The notes below the pieces were generated by a model that saw nothing but the letters and a program-made list of their open reading frames with translations, made no database searches and was not told the DNA's origin. A stretch of 64,000 nt of DNA from Sporosarcina thermotolerans (GTDB lineage Bacteria > Bacillota > Bacilli > Bacillales_A > Planococcaceae): the NCBI RefSeq assembly GCF_030067815.1, contig NZ_CP125968.1:2844001-2908000 (forward strand), in the 5' to 3' direction. A program made the position numbers and the translations under genes. Shown in pieces: positions 8,009 to 16,435 of this stretch. Position 1 is the stretch's first letter. Each line of letters opens with the position of its first letter.

Positions 8009-8104
8009 CTTCTTATTCAACTAACCTCCGTTAGTTCAATAAGAAAATGAGCCTCTAGAAGCTCAACGATCTTCAAGTAAAGCACACATTACTTGAATAA
8101 GAAG
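8009..8104 (-). repeat. Palindromic cassette-type element, intact two-palindrome copy
   Basis: The clearest copy, about 96 bases. One palindrome is TTATTCAACTAACC / GGTTAGTTGAATAA-like (8011-8046), the other TTCAAGTAA / TTACTTGAA around AGCACACA (8072-8096). They are joined by a spacer with a GAGC/GCTC stem (8050-8062) and CGATC. The partner at 34678-34744 keeps the spacer layout and the GTGCTTTACCTGAAGATCG segment. The copy at 1111-1859 has the same plan once its intron is removed. The spacer hairpin differs between copies while the flanking arms are kept. Confidence 0.85.
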
Positions 8105-8136
8105 ATGGTTACATACTCACTATTATTGAATAAATA

Positions 8137-8218
8137 GAGCGCAGAAGGCGGTGTCTTGGGCGCGGGTGGAATTCTTGAGCGCGGAAGGCGGTGTCTTGAG
8201 CGCGCGGCGGGATTCTGG
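8137..8218. repeat. GC-rich tandem repeat, about 21-bp monomer
   Basis: Four units beginning GAGCGC or GGGCGC: GAGCGCAGAAGGCGGTGTCT and GAGCGCGGAAGGCGGTGTCT are nearly identical 21-mers, with two more diverged units of about 19-21 bases. The segment is strikingly GC-rich against its AT-rich surroundings. It lies between the accessory gene and the etf operon terminator. Confidence 0.7.
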
Positions 8219-8268
8219 TTTGATAATTTGTCATAATATCCATTTATAGCTTTATCTATATTAAAAAA

Positions 8269-8309
8269 ACTGTAGGCAAACACCAAAATTCGAGGTGTTT
8301 GTCTACAGT
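8269..8309 (-). terminator. Terminator of the fad/etf operon
   Basis: Minus strand ACTGTAGACAAACACC, an eight-base loop, GGTGTTTGCCTACAGT, then TTTTTTTAAT. A 16-bp stem with one mismatch, about 35 bases after the etfA stop codon. Confidence 0.9.
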
Positions 8310-8345
8310 AGTGAGGCCCCTATTAGTATAGGAGCCCTTCTACTA

Positions 8346-9319
8346 TTAATTAGTTTTAATCTTCTTAATCTCTTCAATCATCATAGGGATGACTTCGAAC
8401 AAGTCTCCTACGATACCATAGTCTGCTACTTTAAAAATGTTCGCTTCTGGGTCTTTGTTGATCGCTACGATTACTTTGGAGTTGGACATTCCAGCCATAT
8501 GTTGGATAGCGCCGGAGATTCCTGCAGCGATATAAAGATCTGGTGTTACGACTTTACCAGTTTGACCGATTTGCAATGAATAGTCGCAGTAGTCAGCGTC
8601 ACATGCTCCACGGGATGCTCCTACCGCACCGCCAAGCAATTTTGCCAATTCTTCAAGTGGTGCGAAGCCTTCAGCGCTTTTCACTCCGCGTCCGCCAGCA
8701 ACAACAACTTTCGCCTCTGACAAATCTACACCTTCAGTAGATTTACGGACAACTTCGCTAATGACGGAGCGAAGATTTGTAATATCAACTGAAACTGAAG
8801 ATACATCTCCTGAACGGCTGTCGTCTTTAGCCAATGGTGCGATATTGTTCGGACGGATTGAAATGAAAAGAAGTCCTTCTTTGTTTTTCACTTTTTCGAA
8901 TGCTTTTCCGGAATAGATTGGACGGATGAATACTGCATCGTCCCCTTCTCCTTCGATAGCTGTAACATCAGAGATTAAACCTGAAGCAAGCTTACTTGCG
9001 ATCTTTGGAGATAGGTCTTTTCCTAATGATGTGTGTCCGAAAACGATTGCATCTGGCTTTTCTTGCTCATATACAGCCATGAAAGCTTGGCCGAATCCAT
9101 CTGATGTATAGTGTTTCAAATGTGGGTGTTCAACCGTGAGAACACGATCTGCACCGTATGTGATCATTTCTGCGCCTAAAGATTCTACAGCATCTCCAAA
9201 TAATACGCCGACGACTTCGCCGACGCCTGATACCGTTTTCGCTGCAGCAATTGCTTCAAATGAAACGTTTCGTAATGCTCCTTCTCAGCTTCACCAAGTA
9301 CTAATACTTTTTTAGACAT
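8346..9319 (-). CDS. etfA: Electron transfer flavoprotein alpha subunit (frameshifted)
   Basis: EtfA takes electrons from acyl-CoA dehydrogenases as half of the FAD/AMP-binding EtfAB heterodimer. The C-terminal FAD-binding half is clear: VVAGGRGVKSAEGF, GASRGACDAD, QIGQTGKVVTPDLYIA, GISGAIQHMAGM. Translation should start at the ATG at 9319 (GGGAGGGACTCAAT upstream) giving MSKKVLVLGEA. The frame slips near 9286, where one base is missing before EGALRNVSFEAIAAAK; the remaining 273 codons are intact. With the base restored the length is about 325, normal for the family. Last gene of the operon, 33 bases after etfB. In a core beta-oxidation gene the indel is more likely a sequencing error than decay. 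Confidence 0.92.
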
Positions 9320-9352
9320 ATTGAGTCCCTCCCATTACTGTATGAATTTCAA

Positions 9353-10126
9353 TCAAAGCACTTTTGCTTCTTTATTTAAAAGTTCCACAAGCTCTTTCAC
9401 TTGATCAGCTAAGTCACCTTCAAGGACACGTCCAGCAGCTTTTTGAGGTGGAAGATAGATTTCGATCGTTTCAGTTTTTGCTTCAACATCATCTTCATCG
9501 ATGTCCAAATCATCCAACTCAAGCTCTTCAAGCGGCTTTTTCTTCGCCTTCATGATGCCAGGGAGGGAAGGATAGCGTGGCTCGTTTAAGCCTTGTTGTG
9601 CAGTGACTAATAGCGGCAGGGACGTTTCAATTGTCTCGGAATCCCCTTCTACATCACGTACAATTTTCACTGAAGTGCCATCTATTTCAAGATTTGTGAT
9701 TGTTGTTACGTAATTGATGCCTAAAAGTTCTGCAACACGTGGACCAACTTGTCCAGAGCCACCATCAATGGCAACGTTTCCAGCAATGATTAAATCTGCA
9801 TCTTTATCCTTCAAGTACTCCGCGATGATTTTGGCTACTGTGAATTCATCCATTTCGTCAAGGTCATCTTCAGTATTGATAAGAACAGCTTTATCCGCAC
9901 CCATTGCTAGCGCCGTACGCAGCTGTTTTTCAGCCTCTTCGTCTCCGATCGTAATGACAGTCACTTCTCCGCCATTCGCATCACGAACTTGAATCGCTTC
10001 TTCGATAGCGTACTCGTCATATGGGTTAATAATGAATTCAGCGCCATCGTCTACAATCTTGCCGTTTGATACTGCGATCTTTTCCTCTGTGTCAAATGTA
10101 CGCTTAACCAATGCATAAATGTTCAT
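9353..10126 (-). CDS. etfB: Electron transfer flavoprotein beta subunit
   Basis: A 257-residue EtfB, full length. N-terminal MNIYALVKRTFDTEEKIAV, the alpha/beta nucleotide-binding fold with GGEVTVITIGDEEAEKQLR, the AMP-binding region AGNVAIDGGSGQVGP, and the recognition loop LPLLVTAQQGLNEPRYPSL are all typical. The ATG follows GAGGAGGTATGCAAT. It lies between the enoyl-CoA hydratase gene (22 bases upstream) and etfA, the order found in the Bacillus lcfA-fadR-fadB-etfB-etfA operon, so FadR control is expected. The product forms the EtfAB heterodimer with the etfA product. Confidence 0.95.
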   Translation of the reverse strand: MNIYALVKRTFDTEEKIAVSNGKIVDDGAEFIINPYDEYAIEEAIQVRDANGGEVTVITIGDEEAEKQLRTALAMGADKAVLINTEDDLDEMDEFTVAKIIAEYLKDKDADLIIAGNVAIDGGSGQVGPRVAELLGINYVTTITNLEIDGTSVKIVRDVEGDSETIETSLPLLVTAQQGLNEPRYPSLPGIMKAKKKPLEELELDDLDIDEDDVEAKTETIEIYLPPQKAAGRVLEGDLADQVKELVELLNKEAKVL

Positions 10127-10148
10127 ATTGCATACCTCCTCGGCTTAT

Positions 10149-10922
10149 TTAGTTCCCTTTGAACTGTGGTTCTCTTTTTTCAATGAACGCCTGAATGCCT
10201 TCTTTGGCATCTTCTGAAACAAATACTTCACCAAATGAATCGGCTTCTGCCTTAACGCCTTCATAGAAGGAGTCCGACTTGGTAAATTGAAGCATCTGTA
10301 AAGCGGCTTTCATGGCGATCGGACTTTTCTTTGCGATTTTCTTCGCCATTTCCATTGTCTTCGCAAGTAGTTCCTCCTCCGAAAACACATGGTTGGCTAG
10401 TCCGAAGCGAACAGCTTCCTCACCCGTAATCGGTTCGCTTGTTAAAAGCATTTCTGCAGCTCTTGCCACTCCAACATATCGAGGCAAGCGCTGTGTCCCG
10501 GCAAATCCAGGGATTAATCCAAGTTGCAATTCAGGCAGACCAAGCTTGGCCTTTTCTGTTACGACCCGAATATGACAGCCCATTGCAAGCTCCAGTCCGC
10601 CACCTAAGGCAGCTCCATGAATTGCTGCAATAACCAGCTTTTTAAAGCTTTCCAGCCGTTCGAACACGTCTTGCCCCGCAGCTGAAAGCTTAGTGAATTC
10701 TTCCCCAGATGAAACAGTCGTAAATTCTTTAATATCTGCTCCTGCCGAGAAGAATCGTCCTTCCCCATGAAAGACGATGACCCTTACTGAATCATCATTC
10801 TCCACTGAGTCAAGCATTCTATCAATCTCTTGGATTAGACCACTTGATAACGCATTGGCTGGCGGTCTGTTGATTGATACAGTCGCCACGCCATCTTCCC
10901 TGACAATTTTCAAGAACTCCAT
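10149..10922 (-). CDS. fadB: Enoyl-CoA hydratase (crotonase family)
   Basis: About 257 residues from the ATG at 10922. It carries out hydration of enoyl-CoA in beta-oxidation. Crotonase hallmarks are present: oxyanion-hole segments [12 protein letters not shown] and [16 protein letters not shown], catalytic Glu in [18 protein letters not shown], and the C-terminal [19 protein letters not shown]. An earlier in-frame ATG at 10946 would add eight residues with no family support. Between fadR (about 50 bases upstream) and etfB. The symbol fadB follows the position-equivalent B. subtilis gene; this is the single-domain hydratase, not the two-domain enzyme of E. coli. Confidence 0.92.
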   Translation of the reverse strand: MEFLKIVREDGVATVSINRPPANALSSGLIQEIDRMLDSVENDDSVRVIVFHGEGRFFSAGADIKEFTTVSSGEEFTKLSAAGQDVFERLESFKKLVIAAIHGAALGGGLELAMGCHIRVVTEKAKLGLPELQLGLIPGFAGTQRLPRYVGVARAAEMLLTSEPITGEEAVRFGLANHVFSEEELLAKTMEMAKKIAKKSPIAMKAALQMLQFTKSDSFYEGVKAEADSFGEVFVSEDAKEGIQAFIEKREPQFKGN

Positions 10923-10971
10923 TTTATCCCGTCCCTTCCCCAACAAGACGATGTTTTCGCCATGAGTACTA

Positions 10972-11553
10972 TTAAGATTTCATGCCATTTAATATAAGGC
11001 GATGTACTTCAGGTGCTAATTTCAATAAATCATACTTTTGATCATTCATTACCCAAGAGGTAATTGTTTCATCTATCGTGCCAAAAACCATTTGCCGTGT
11101 TAGGCGAATATCGATTTGTCCGTCAAATTCACCTTTTTCAATTCCTTCTTTTAAAATGGAATCGAGCAACACCAAATATTCCTTAAGCACCTCGTTGATT
11201 CTGTAACGCAGGTCCTTATTGGACTGGCGCAATTCCAATTGGGTTACAATTGCAAGATGGCGATCGCTATATAGCAAACGGAAATGGTTTTCTATCATTT
11301 TAAACAGCTTTTCTCTCGCAGTTATTTCCGTTGCAATGATCTCTTTCACGTTTTCAACGAAGACACTCATCTTCTCCCTGAAAACGGAAACCAGGATATC
11401 CTCTTTATTCTTAAAATAAAGATAAATCGTCCCGTCCGCCACGCCTGCTTCCTTCGCTATCTTTGATACTTGCGCCTGGTGATAGCCGTTTTCAGCAATA
11501 GCGATGACAGCTGCATCTACTATTTGCTTATATTTGGGTTTATCGCGTTTCAT
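10972..11553 (-). CDS. fadR: TetR-family regulator of fatty acid degradation FadR
   Basis: A 193-residue TetR-family repressor. The N-terminal helix-turn-helix is clear ([20 protein letters not shown], residues about 28-47), followed by an all-helical ligand-binding domain. Its position between lcfA and the enoyl-CoA hydratase gene is that of B. subtilis FadR (YsiA), which represses beta-oxidation genes until long-chain acyl-CoA releases it. The palindrome at 11581-11602 upstream fits its operator, so the gene is probably autoregulated and controls the downstream hydratase and etf genes. In enterobacteria the name FadR refers to an unrelated GntR protein. Confidence 0.93.
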   Translation of the reverse strand: MKRDKPKYKQIVDAAVIAIAENGYHQAQVSKIAKEAGVADGTIYLYFKNKEDILVSVFREKMSVFVENVKEIIATEITAREKLFKMIENHFRLLYSDRHLAIVTQLELRQSNKDLRYRINEVLKEYLVLLDSILKEGIEKGEFDGQIDIRLTRQMVFGTIDETITSWVMNDQKYDLLKLAPEVHRLILNGMKS

Positions 11554-11580
11554 TTGTTCTCACCACCAAAAAGAAGAAAA

Positions 11581-11602
11581 TATGAATGACTGTTCATTCA
11601 TA
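11581..11602. promoter_or_regulatory. FadR operator
   Basis: TATGAATGACTGTTCATTCA followed by TA is a near-perfect palindrome of TGAATGA/TCATTCA halves, the form known for the B. subtilis FadR box. It lies 28 bases upstream of the fadR start and downstream of lcfA. Confidence 0.85.
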
Positions 11603-11644
11603 TTTTCATAATAATCGTTTATTCGGTTATCGTCAAGTCTTTCG

Positions 11645-13341
11645 TCACGAAGTTTTTAACTCGAGTTCCATCTTCTTTTTTTCTTCGTCGATTAATGTGC
11701 GGCGTAATATTTTACCGACTGCCGTCTTTGGAAGTTCTTTTCTGAATTCGTACTTCTTGGGCACTTTATACGACGCCAAATGCTCCCTGCAATACTTATC
11801 TAATTCTTCTTCTGATACCGTTTCTCCTTCTTTTAAAACAATATAGGCTTTCACAGTCTCCCCACGGTAAGGATCAGGAATACCTGCAACAACACATTCC
11901 ATTATTGCGGGATGCTCGTAAAGTACCTCTTCGATTTCACGCGGATAAATATTAAAACCGCTGGCGATGATCATATCTTTCTTTCTATCAACTACATAGA
12001 AATGCCCTTCGTCATCCATATAGCCTAAATCACCCGTCAAAAGCCAGCCATCGCGGAATGTCTCTGCAGTATCTTCCGGTTTATCCCAATAGCCCTTCAT
12101 TACTTGTGGACCTTTCACTGCAATTTCCCCAACTTCACCGTTTGGCAATGGCTCAGAAGAATCCGGACCAAGTATACAGGCATCCGTATCAGGCCATGGT
12201 ACACCGATGGAACCTTTAACACGCCTCTTTTCCCAGACAAAGTTAGCAATTGCAACTGGAGACGTTTCGGTCAAGCCGTACCCTTCAACCAATTTCCCTC
12301 CAGTAACCCTTTCAAACTTTTCCTGTAGCTCGACTGGCAATGCAGCGGATCCACTAATACATGCCTTGATAGATGAAAGATCATATTTCGATAATTGCGG
12401 ATGGTTCAATAAACCAATATAAAGTGTCGGCGCACCCGGGAATAAGGTCGGTTTTTGCTTATCGATCAGCTTTAAAGCCATGTCATAATCAGGTTTAGGC
12501 ATTAAGACCATTTTATTGCCAAGCATGACAGAAAGGATTAAAACCGTCGTCATTCCATACACGTGGAAAAATGGTAGTATTCCTAAGACAGTCTCTTCGC
12601 CTTCTTCACTTTTATACAACCATGCATTACACATTTGCACATTGCTAATAAGATTTGCATGTGTCAACATAACCCCTTTTGGCGGACCAGTCGTTCCACC
12701 CGTATATTGGAGTAATGCAATATCTTCGTCAAAATTGAAATCATATGACACTAATTCCGGTTTTGATATTTTCATAATCTCAGTAAAAAGATGATTCATC
12801 CCCGATGCTCAACCTTCACTACGATGCCGTGTTCTTTCTTTTGAATGAATGGGTAGACGAGATTTTTTGGGAAAGGTAAGTAGTCTTTAATACCAGTGAT
12901 GATCACATGCTCTAACTTCGTCTCTTTTACGACTTTAGAAATTCTGCCGAATAAAATATCAAGCGAAATGATTACTTTAGCCCCTGAATCGACCATTTGA
13001 TAAGCTAATTCCCTTTCCGTATACAACGGATTCGTTTGAACAACAATAGCACCTGTATAGAGGATACCGAAGTAGGCAATTGCACCTTGCGGACAATTTG
13101 GTAGCATGATGGCTACGCGGTCCCCTTTTTCAACTCCGAGGGACTTCAAGTAGTTTGCAAATTTCAATGCTGAATCATGGAACTCGCTATAGCTGATATT
13201 CTTCCCCATGAAGTGCATGGCTGTTTTATCAGGAAATTTATCCTTGGACCTTGTTAGGAATTCCTGCAACGGAATCCGATCATACTCGATCGTCTTCGGG
13301 ATTTCCTTCGGATACAAATTCAACCATGGTTTCTCCGTCAT
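11645..13341 (-). CDS. lcfA: Long-chain fatty acid-CoA ligase (frameshifted)
   Basis: An AMP-forming acyl-CoA synthetase that activates fatty acids for beta-oxidation. The N-terminal 180 residues (MTEKPWLNLYPKEIPKTIEY; RVAIMLPNCPQGAIAYFGIL) and the C-terminal 380 residues lie in different frames that meet near 12800. The C-part holds the P-loop-like LLQYTGGTTGPPKGVMLTHAN, the A5 motif EGYGLTETSP, the A7 motif WLLTGDLGYMD and the C-terminal lysine motif LPKTAVGKILRR. With one base restored the enzyme is about 565 residues, normal for the family. It is the first gene of the FadR operon; GGGGGTTATATA precedes the ATG. The frameshift lies in a poorly conserved linker, and I favour a sequencing indel. 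Confidence 0.93.
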
Positions 13342-13443
13342 TATATAACCCCCTTTTCATAATCAAATTCTTTGAAAATTCCTTCTTAGTTCATTATATC
13401 GATAAATGAATCCGCTTTCAAATAGAATATTACTTCAACTATG

Positions 13444-13480
13444 AAAAAAATGCCTTGACTGATAACTTTTCAGTCAAGGC
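13444..13480 (-). terminator. Intrinsic terminator after yshE
   Basis: Minus strand GCCTTGACTG, a nine-base loop, CAGTCAAGGC, then ATTTTTTTCAT. The stop codon of the 28-codon reading frame at 13474 lies inside the stem. Confidence 0.9.
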
Positions 13481-13560
13481 GTATTTGTAAACATCCAATA
13501 TACTCCAACAAGAATAAATAGAACGCAAACGACGAGTAATATTTTTGATAATTTCTCCAT
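13474..13560 (-). CDS. 28-residue membrane peptide
   Basis: Short frame MEKLSKILLVVCVLFILVGV, then YWMFTNTP, stop. It has an ideal ribosome binding site: AGGAG seven bases before the ATG, overlapping the stop codon of the DUF350 gene (TAGGAG). The peptide is one hydrophobic helix with two lysines at its N-terminus, so it should sit in the membrane with the N-terminus inside. The stop codon is embedded in the operon terminator stem, so translation and termination could influence each other. Its function is unknown; coupling to the membrane protein gene upstream suggests a small partner subunit. Conservation in related genomes would settle whether it is real. Confidence 0.6.
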   Translation of the reverse strand: MEKLSKILLVVCVLFILVGVYWMFTNTP

Positions 13561-13570
13561 TGTTTAACTC

Positions 13571-13984
13571 CTATGAAATACTTGCTCCAATTACAAATGA
13601 AAGTCCTACCGAAATCGTCAATGAGATAAATCCGACCGAACGATTATCAGCTTCGATTTCCTTATCGATATTAAACTTCGGTGTGAGAAATTCGAAAAGA
13701 ATATAGGCGATGACTAGTAGAATGAATCCGAATAATCCCCATCCAATCATTTGTGGAAGCGTGTTGTGCTGCTCGATGGAGTAGCGGAAGATATTCGTCA
13801 CCCCGAATATCCTTCCTCCGGTGGCCATTGCAACGGCCACATTCCCCTTACGGATTTCTTCCCAGTTCTTATATTTGGTGACCAGTTCGAATAGTACCAT
13901 CGAAACGATAAGACAAAGGACTACGACGCTAAAGTAGCCTGTTGTTTCGACGAGCGGATGGCTCCAAAATCCTGTTTCTGTCAT
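13571..13984 (-). CDS. yshE: DUF350 membrane protein YshE
   Basis: A 137-residue integral membrane protein with four predicted helices (about residues 15-32, 53-70 region, 78-97 and 115-135). It contains the DUF350-type segments GNVAVAMATGGRIFGV and NRSVGFISLTISVGLSFVIG. Members of the family are found in pairs of helices duplicated within the protein; the biochemical role is not established. It sits between mutS2 and lcfA as in B. subtilis. It starts after AAAAGGAGTAATTTTAAA. Confidence 0.85.
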   Translation of the reverse strand: MTETGFWSHPLVETTGYFSVVVLCLIVSMVLFELVTKYKNWEEIRKGNVAVAMATGGRIFGVTNIFRYSIEQHNTLPQMIGWGLFGFILLVIAYILFEFLTPKFNIDKEIEADNRSVGFISLTISVGLSFVIGASIS

Positions 13985-14064
13985 TTTAAAATTACTCCTT
14001 TTGTCATTCGTTTAATCTAACTTTTACGAATGAAAGCGAGAAAGGTTTCGTTTTCAATAAATAT

Positions 14065-16419
14065 TTATTTCAATTCAACAACAGTGACGCCATGGCCGCC
14101 TTCACCGGCTTCGCCGTATCGGTAGCTTTTTACTCGTGGGTGGTTTTTCAAATAGGTTTGAACACCTTGACGAAGGGCACCTGTCCCTTTTCCGTGGATG
14201 ATTGAGACTTGGTGGTAATTGGATAAAAGTGCGTCATCCAAGTATTTTTCTGTTCGGTGCAATGCATCTTCGTATCGTTCGCCACGTAGGTCAAGTTCCA
14301 ATTTAACGTAGGAATCCCGTCCTCGGACAGATGCTGATACTACTGGATCCTTCATCTTTTCAGGTTTTGTATATTCTAAAACAGACTCGTCCAACTTCAT
14401 CTTCAAGATGCCGATTTGGACAATCCATTCCTTTTCGGATACCTTTTCGATGAGTGTGCCTTTTTGGCCGTATGTGATGACTTTGACTTCATCGCCAACC
14501 TCTAATGGGCGTGGTGCTACTTTTGCTTTGATATTTTTCTTTTTATCTTCCGGAGCGGCGCCTTCCAATCGTTTACGGGCTTCGATTAATTCATGTTCTT
14601 TAACGTTTGCTCCAGCGTTTAGGCGTAGAGCCCTTAAGTCCGAGATGACCGCTTCTGATTCAACTCGAGCATCGTCAACAATTTTCTTGGCTTTCTCTTT
14701 TGCATTGTCAACAAGCTTTTCTTTCATTTCCTCGAACTCTGAGAGTTTCGTTTCCAATTCACGTTTTAAGGTTTCCGTTTCAATTAGCAGTGCATGCGTC
14801 TTTTCCGCATCCTTTTCGGATTGAACGCGGCTCGACTCCAAGGAAGCAATCATTGAGTCAACCTCACCACGGTCAGTGCCTGTAAATTTCTTAGCACGAT
14901 TAATGACATGTTCATGAAGGCCGAGTCTTTTTGAAATTTCAAAAGCATTACTCCGACCTGGCACACCGATCAATAAACGATAAGTAGGGCTTAACGTATC
15001 GATATCAAACTCCACACTTGCATTTGCTACACCCGGTCGATTGTAACCGTATGCCTTCAATTCCGGATAATGCGTTGTCGCCATAACTCTGGCACCCGTA
15101 CCATGGACTTCATCCAAAATAGAAATTGCCAATGCAGCACCTTCTTGAGGATCGGTTCCTGATCCCAACTCATCGAAAATAAGTAGTGAACGGGAGTCGA
15201 ATTTCTTCAGAATATCGACGATGTTCACCATATGGGAAGAAAACGTACTCAAGCTTTGTTCGATAGATTGTTCATCACCAATATCAGCATAGACGGAGTC
15301 AAATACGGCAATTTCCGAACCGTCCAAAGCTGGGATTGGAAGTCCAGCCTGTGCCATTAATGTACATAATCCTACGGTTTTCAAGGTTACTGTCTTTCCA
15401 CCAGTATTCGGTCCGGTAATAACAATTGTTGTAATATCCTTGCCGAATTCAATCGTATTCGCCACTGCCTGCTCTATTGGCAACAATGGGTGACGCGCTT
15501 TTGCCAAGCGGATATACCCTTCATTGTTCACTTCAGGCTTCGTACATTTATGGGCAGTCCCATATTTCGATTTAGCAAGGATAATATCGATTTCGGATAA
15601 CACATCGACAAGAACAAATAGTTCATGTGCAACTGCTTGAACTTTTATCGATAAATCCTGCAAGATCTTTTCGATTTCTTCCTTCTCTTTCATCTTCAAG
15701 TTTCGGATTTCATTGTTCGCTTGCACAATCGCATCCGGCTCAATGAATAATGTTTGGCCAGAAGATGACATATCGTGGATGACTCCACCAAAATGTGATC
15801 TGTACTCTGACTTTACCGGAATGACAAATCGATCGTTCCTGATGGTCACGATTGAATCTGACAGCATCTTCGTCGCATTTCGACCACGCGTATATCCTTC
15901 CAATTTCTCACGTACTCTGCCTTCTTGGATGCGCAGACTTTGACGTATCGAACGGAGCGTACCCGATGCACTGTCAACAACATGACCGTTATCATCGATT
16001 GCAGCATTAATCTCATGTTCAAGTCCTGTCAGAATCGGCAAAGATTCTTTCTTCGCGAGAAAATGGGGAATCTTAATATCTTCATCAGCATCTACTGATT
16101 CGATGAACTGCCTTAGAATGCGGCTTGCACGAATCGTATTGGCGGTTTCCATTAATTCATAAGCGCTAAGGACCCCGCCAATTTGTGCCCGTTTTGCATG
16201 TGGGCGAATGTCGCTAATGCCCCCCATCGGGACATTTCCTCGCACACGGAGAATGGCAAGGCCTTCATCCGTCTCCTCAAGTAAACGAACAACTTCATTA
16301 AAATCAGTGACTGGCACTAATTTCTCCATATATGCACGTCCTGCAGACGATGTGCAGTATGTCGCAACAATATCCCGGACCTTATCAAATTCAAGTGTTT
16401 TCAAGACACGGTTTTCCAA
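14065..16419 (-). CDS. mutS2: Endonuclease MutS2
   Basis: A 784-residue MutS2. The MutS core ATPase shows Walker A TGPNTGGKTVTLKT, Walker B LLIFDELGSGTDPQEG and the STFSSHM loop. A coiled-coil region (residues about 520-640) and the C-terminal Smr nuclease domain with ELDLRGERYEDAL and IIHGKGTGALRQGV follow. Members act on recombination intermediates and, in B. subtilis, on collided ribosomes. The start is probably the TTG at 16419 giving MENRVLKTLEFDKV, with GGAAG before it; the upstream ATG at 16470 would overlap polX. It follows polX by 16 bases, as in B. subtilis. Confidence 0.95.
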   Translation of the reverse strand: MENRVLKTLEFDKVRDIVATYCTSSAGRAYMEKLVPVTDFNEVVRLLEETDEGLAILRVRGNVPMGGISDIRPHAKRAQIGGVLSAYELMETANTIRASRILRQFIESVDADEDIKIPHFLAKKESLPILTGLEHEINAAIDDNGHVVDSASGTLRSIRQSLRIQEGRVREKLEGYTRGRNATKMLSDSIVTIRNDRFVIPVKSEYRSHFGGVIHDMSSSGQTLFIEPDAIVQANNEIRNLKMKEKEEIEKILQDLSIKVQAVAHELFVLVDVLSEIDIILAKSKYGTAHKCTKPEVNNEGYIRLAKARHPLLPIEQAVANTIEFGKDITTIVITGPNTGGKTVTLKTVGLCTLMAQAGLPIPALDGSEIAVFDSVYADIGDEQSIEQSLSTFSSHMVNIVDILKKFDSRSLLIFDELGSGTDPQEGAALAISILDEVHGTGARVMATTHYPELKAYGYNRPGVANASVEFDIDTLSPTYRLLIGVPGRSNAFEISKRLGLHEHVINRAKKFTGTDRGEVDSMIASLESSRVQSEKDAEKTHALLIETETLKRELETKLSEFEEMKEKLVDNAKEKAKKIVDDARVESEAVISDLRALRLNAGANVKEHELIEARKRLEGAAPEDKKKNIKAKVAPRPLEVGDEVKVITYGQKGTLIEKVSEKEWIVQIGILKMKLDESVLEYTKPEKMKDPVVSASVRGRDSYVKLELDLRGERYEDALHRTEKYLDDALLSNYHQVSIIHGKGTGALRQGVQTYLKNHPRVKSYRYGEAGEGGHGVTVVELK

Positions 16420-16435
16420 TGTCTCACACTTCCTT

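Noticed and set aside
8009..8104. Classical integron attC site
   Set aside because: Although orientation and palindromic plan are suggestive, the arms do not fit RYYYAAC/GTTRRRY and no integron integrase is present. It is kept as a separate, unnamed element.
8009..8104. Simple rho-independent terminator
   Set aside because: The palindromes lack T-runs, occur in tandem with a conserved spacer and are hit by group II introns; ordinary terminators in this window look different.
13380..13425. FadR operator upstream of lcfA
   Set aside because: TTCATTATATCGATAAATGA contains TTCATT and AATGAA, but the half-sites face the wrong way compared with TGAATGA..TCATTCA; not convincing.
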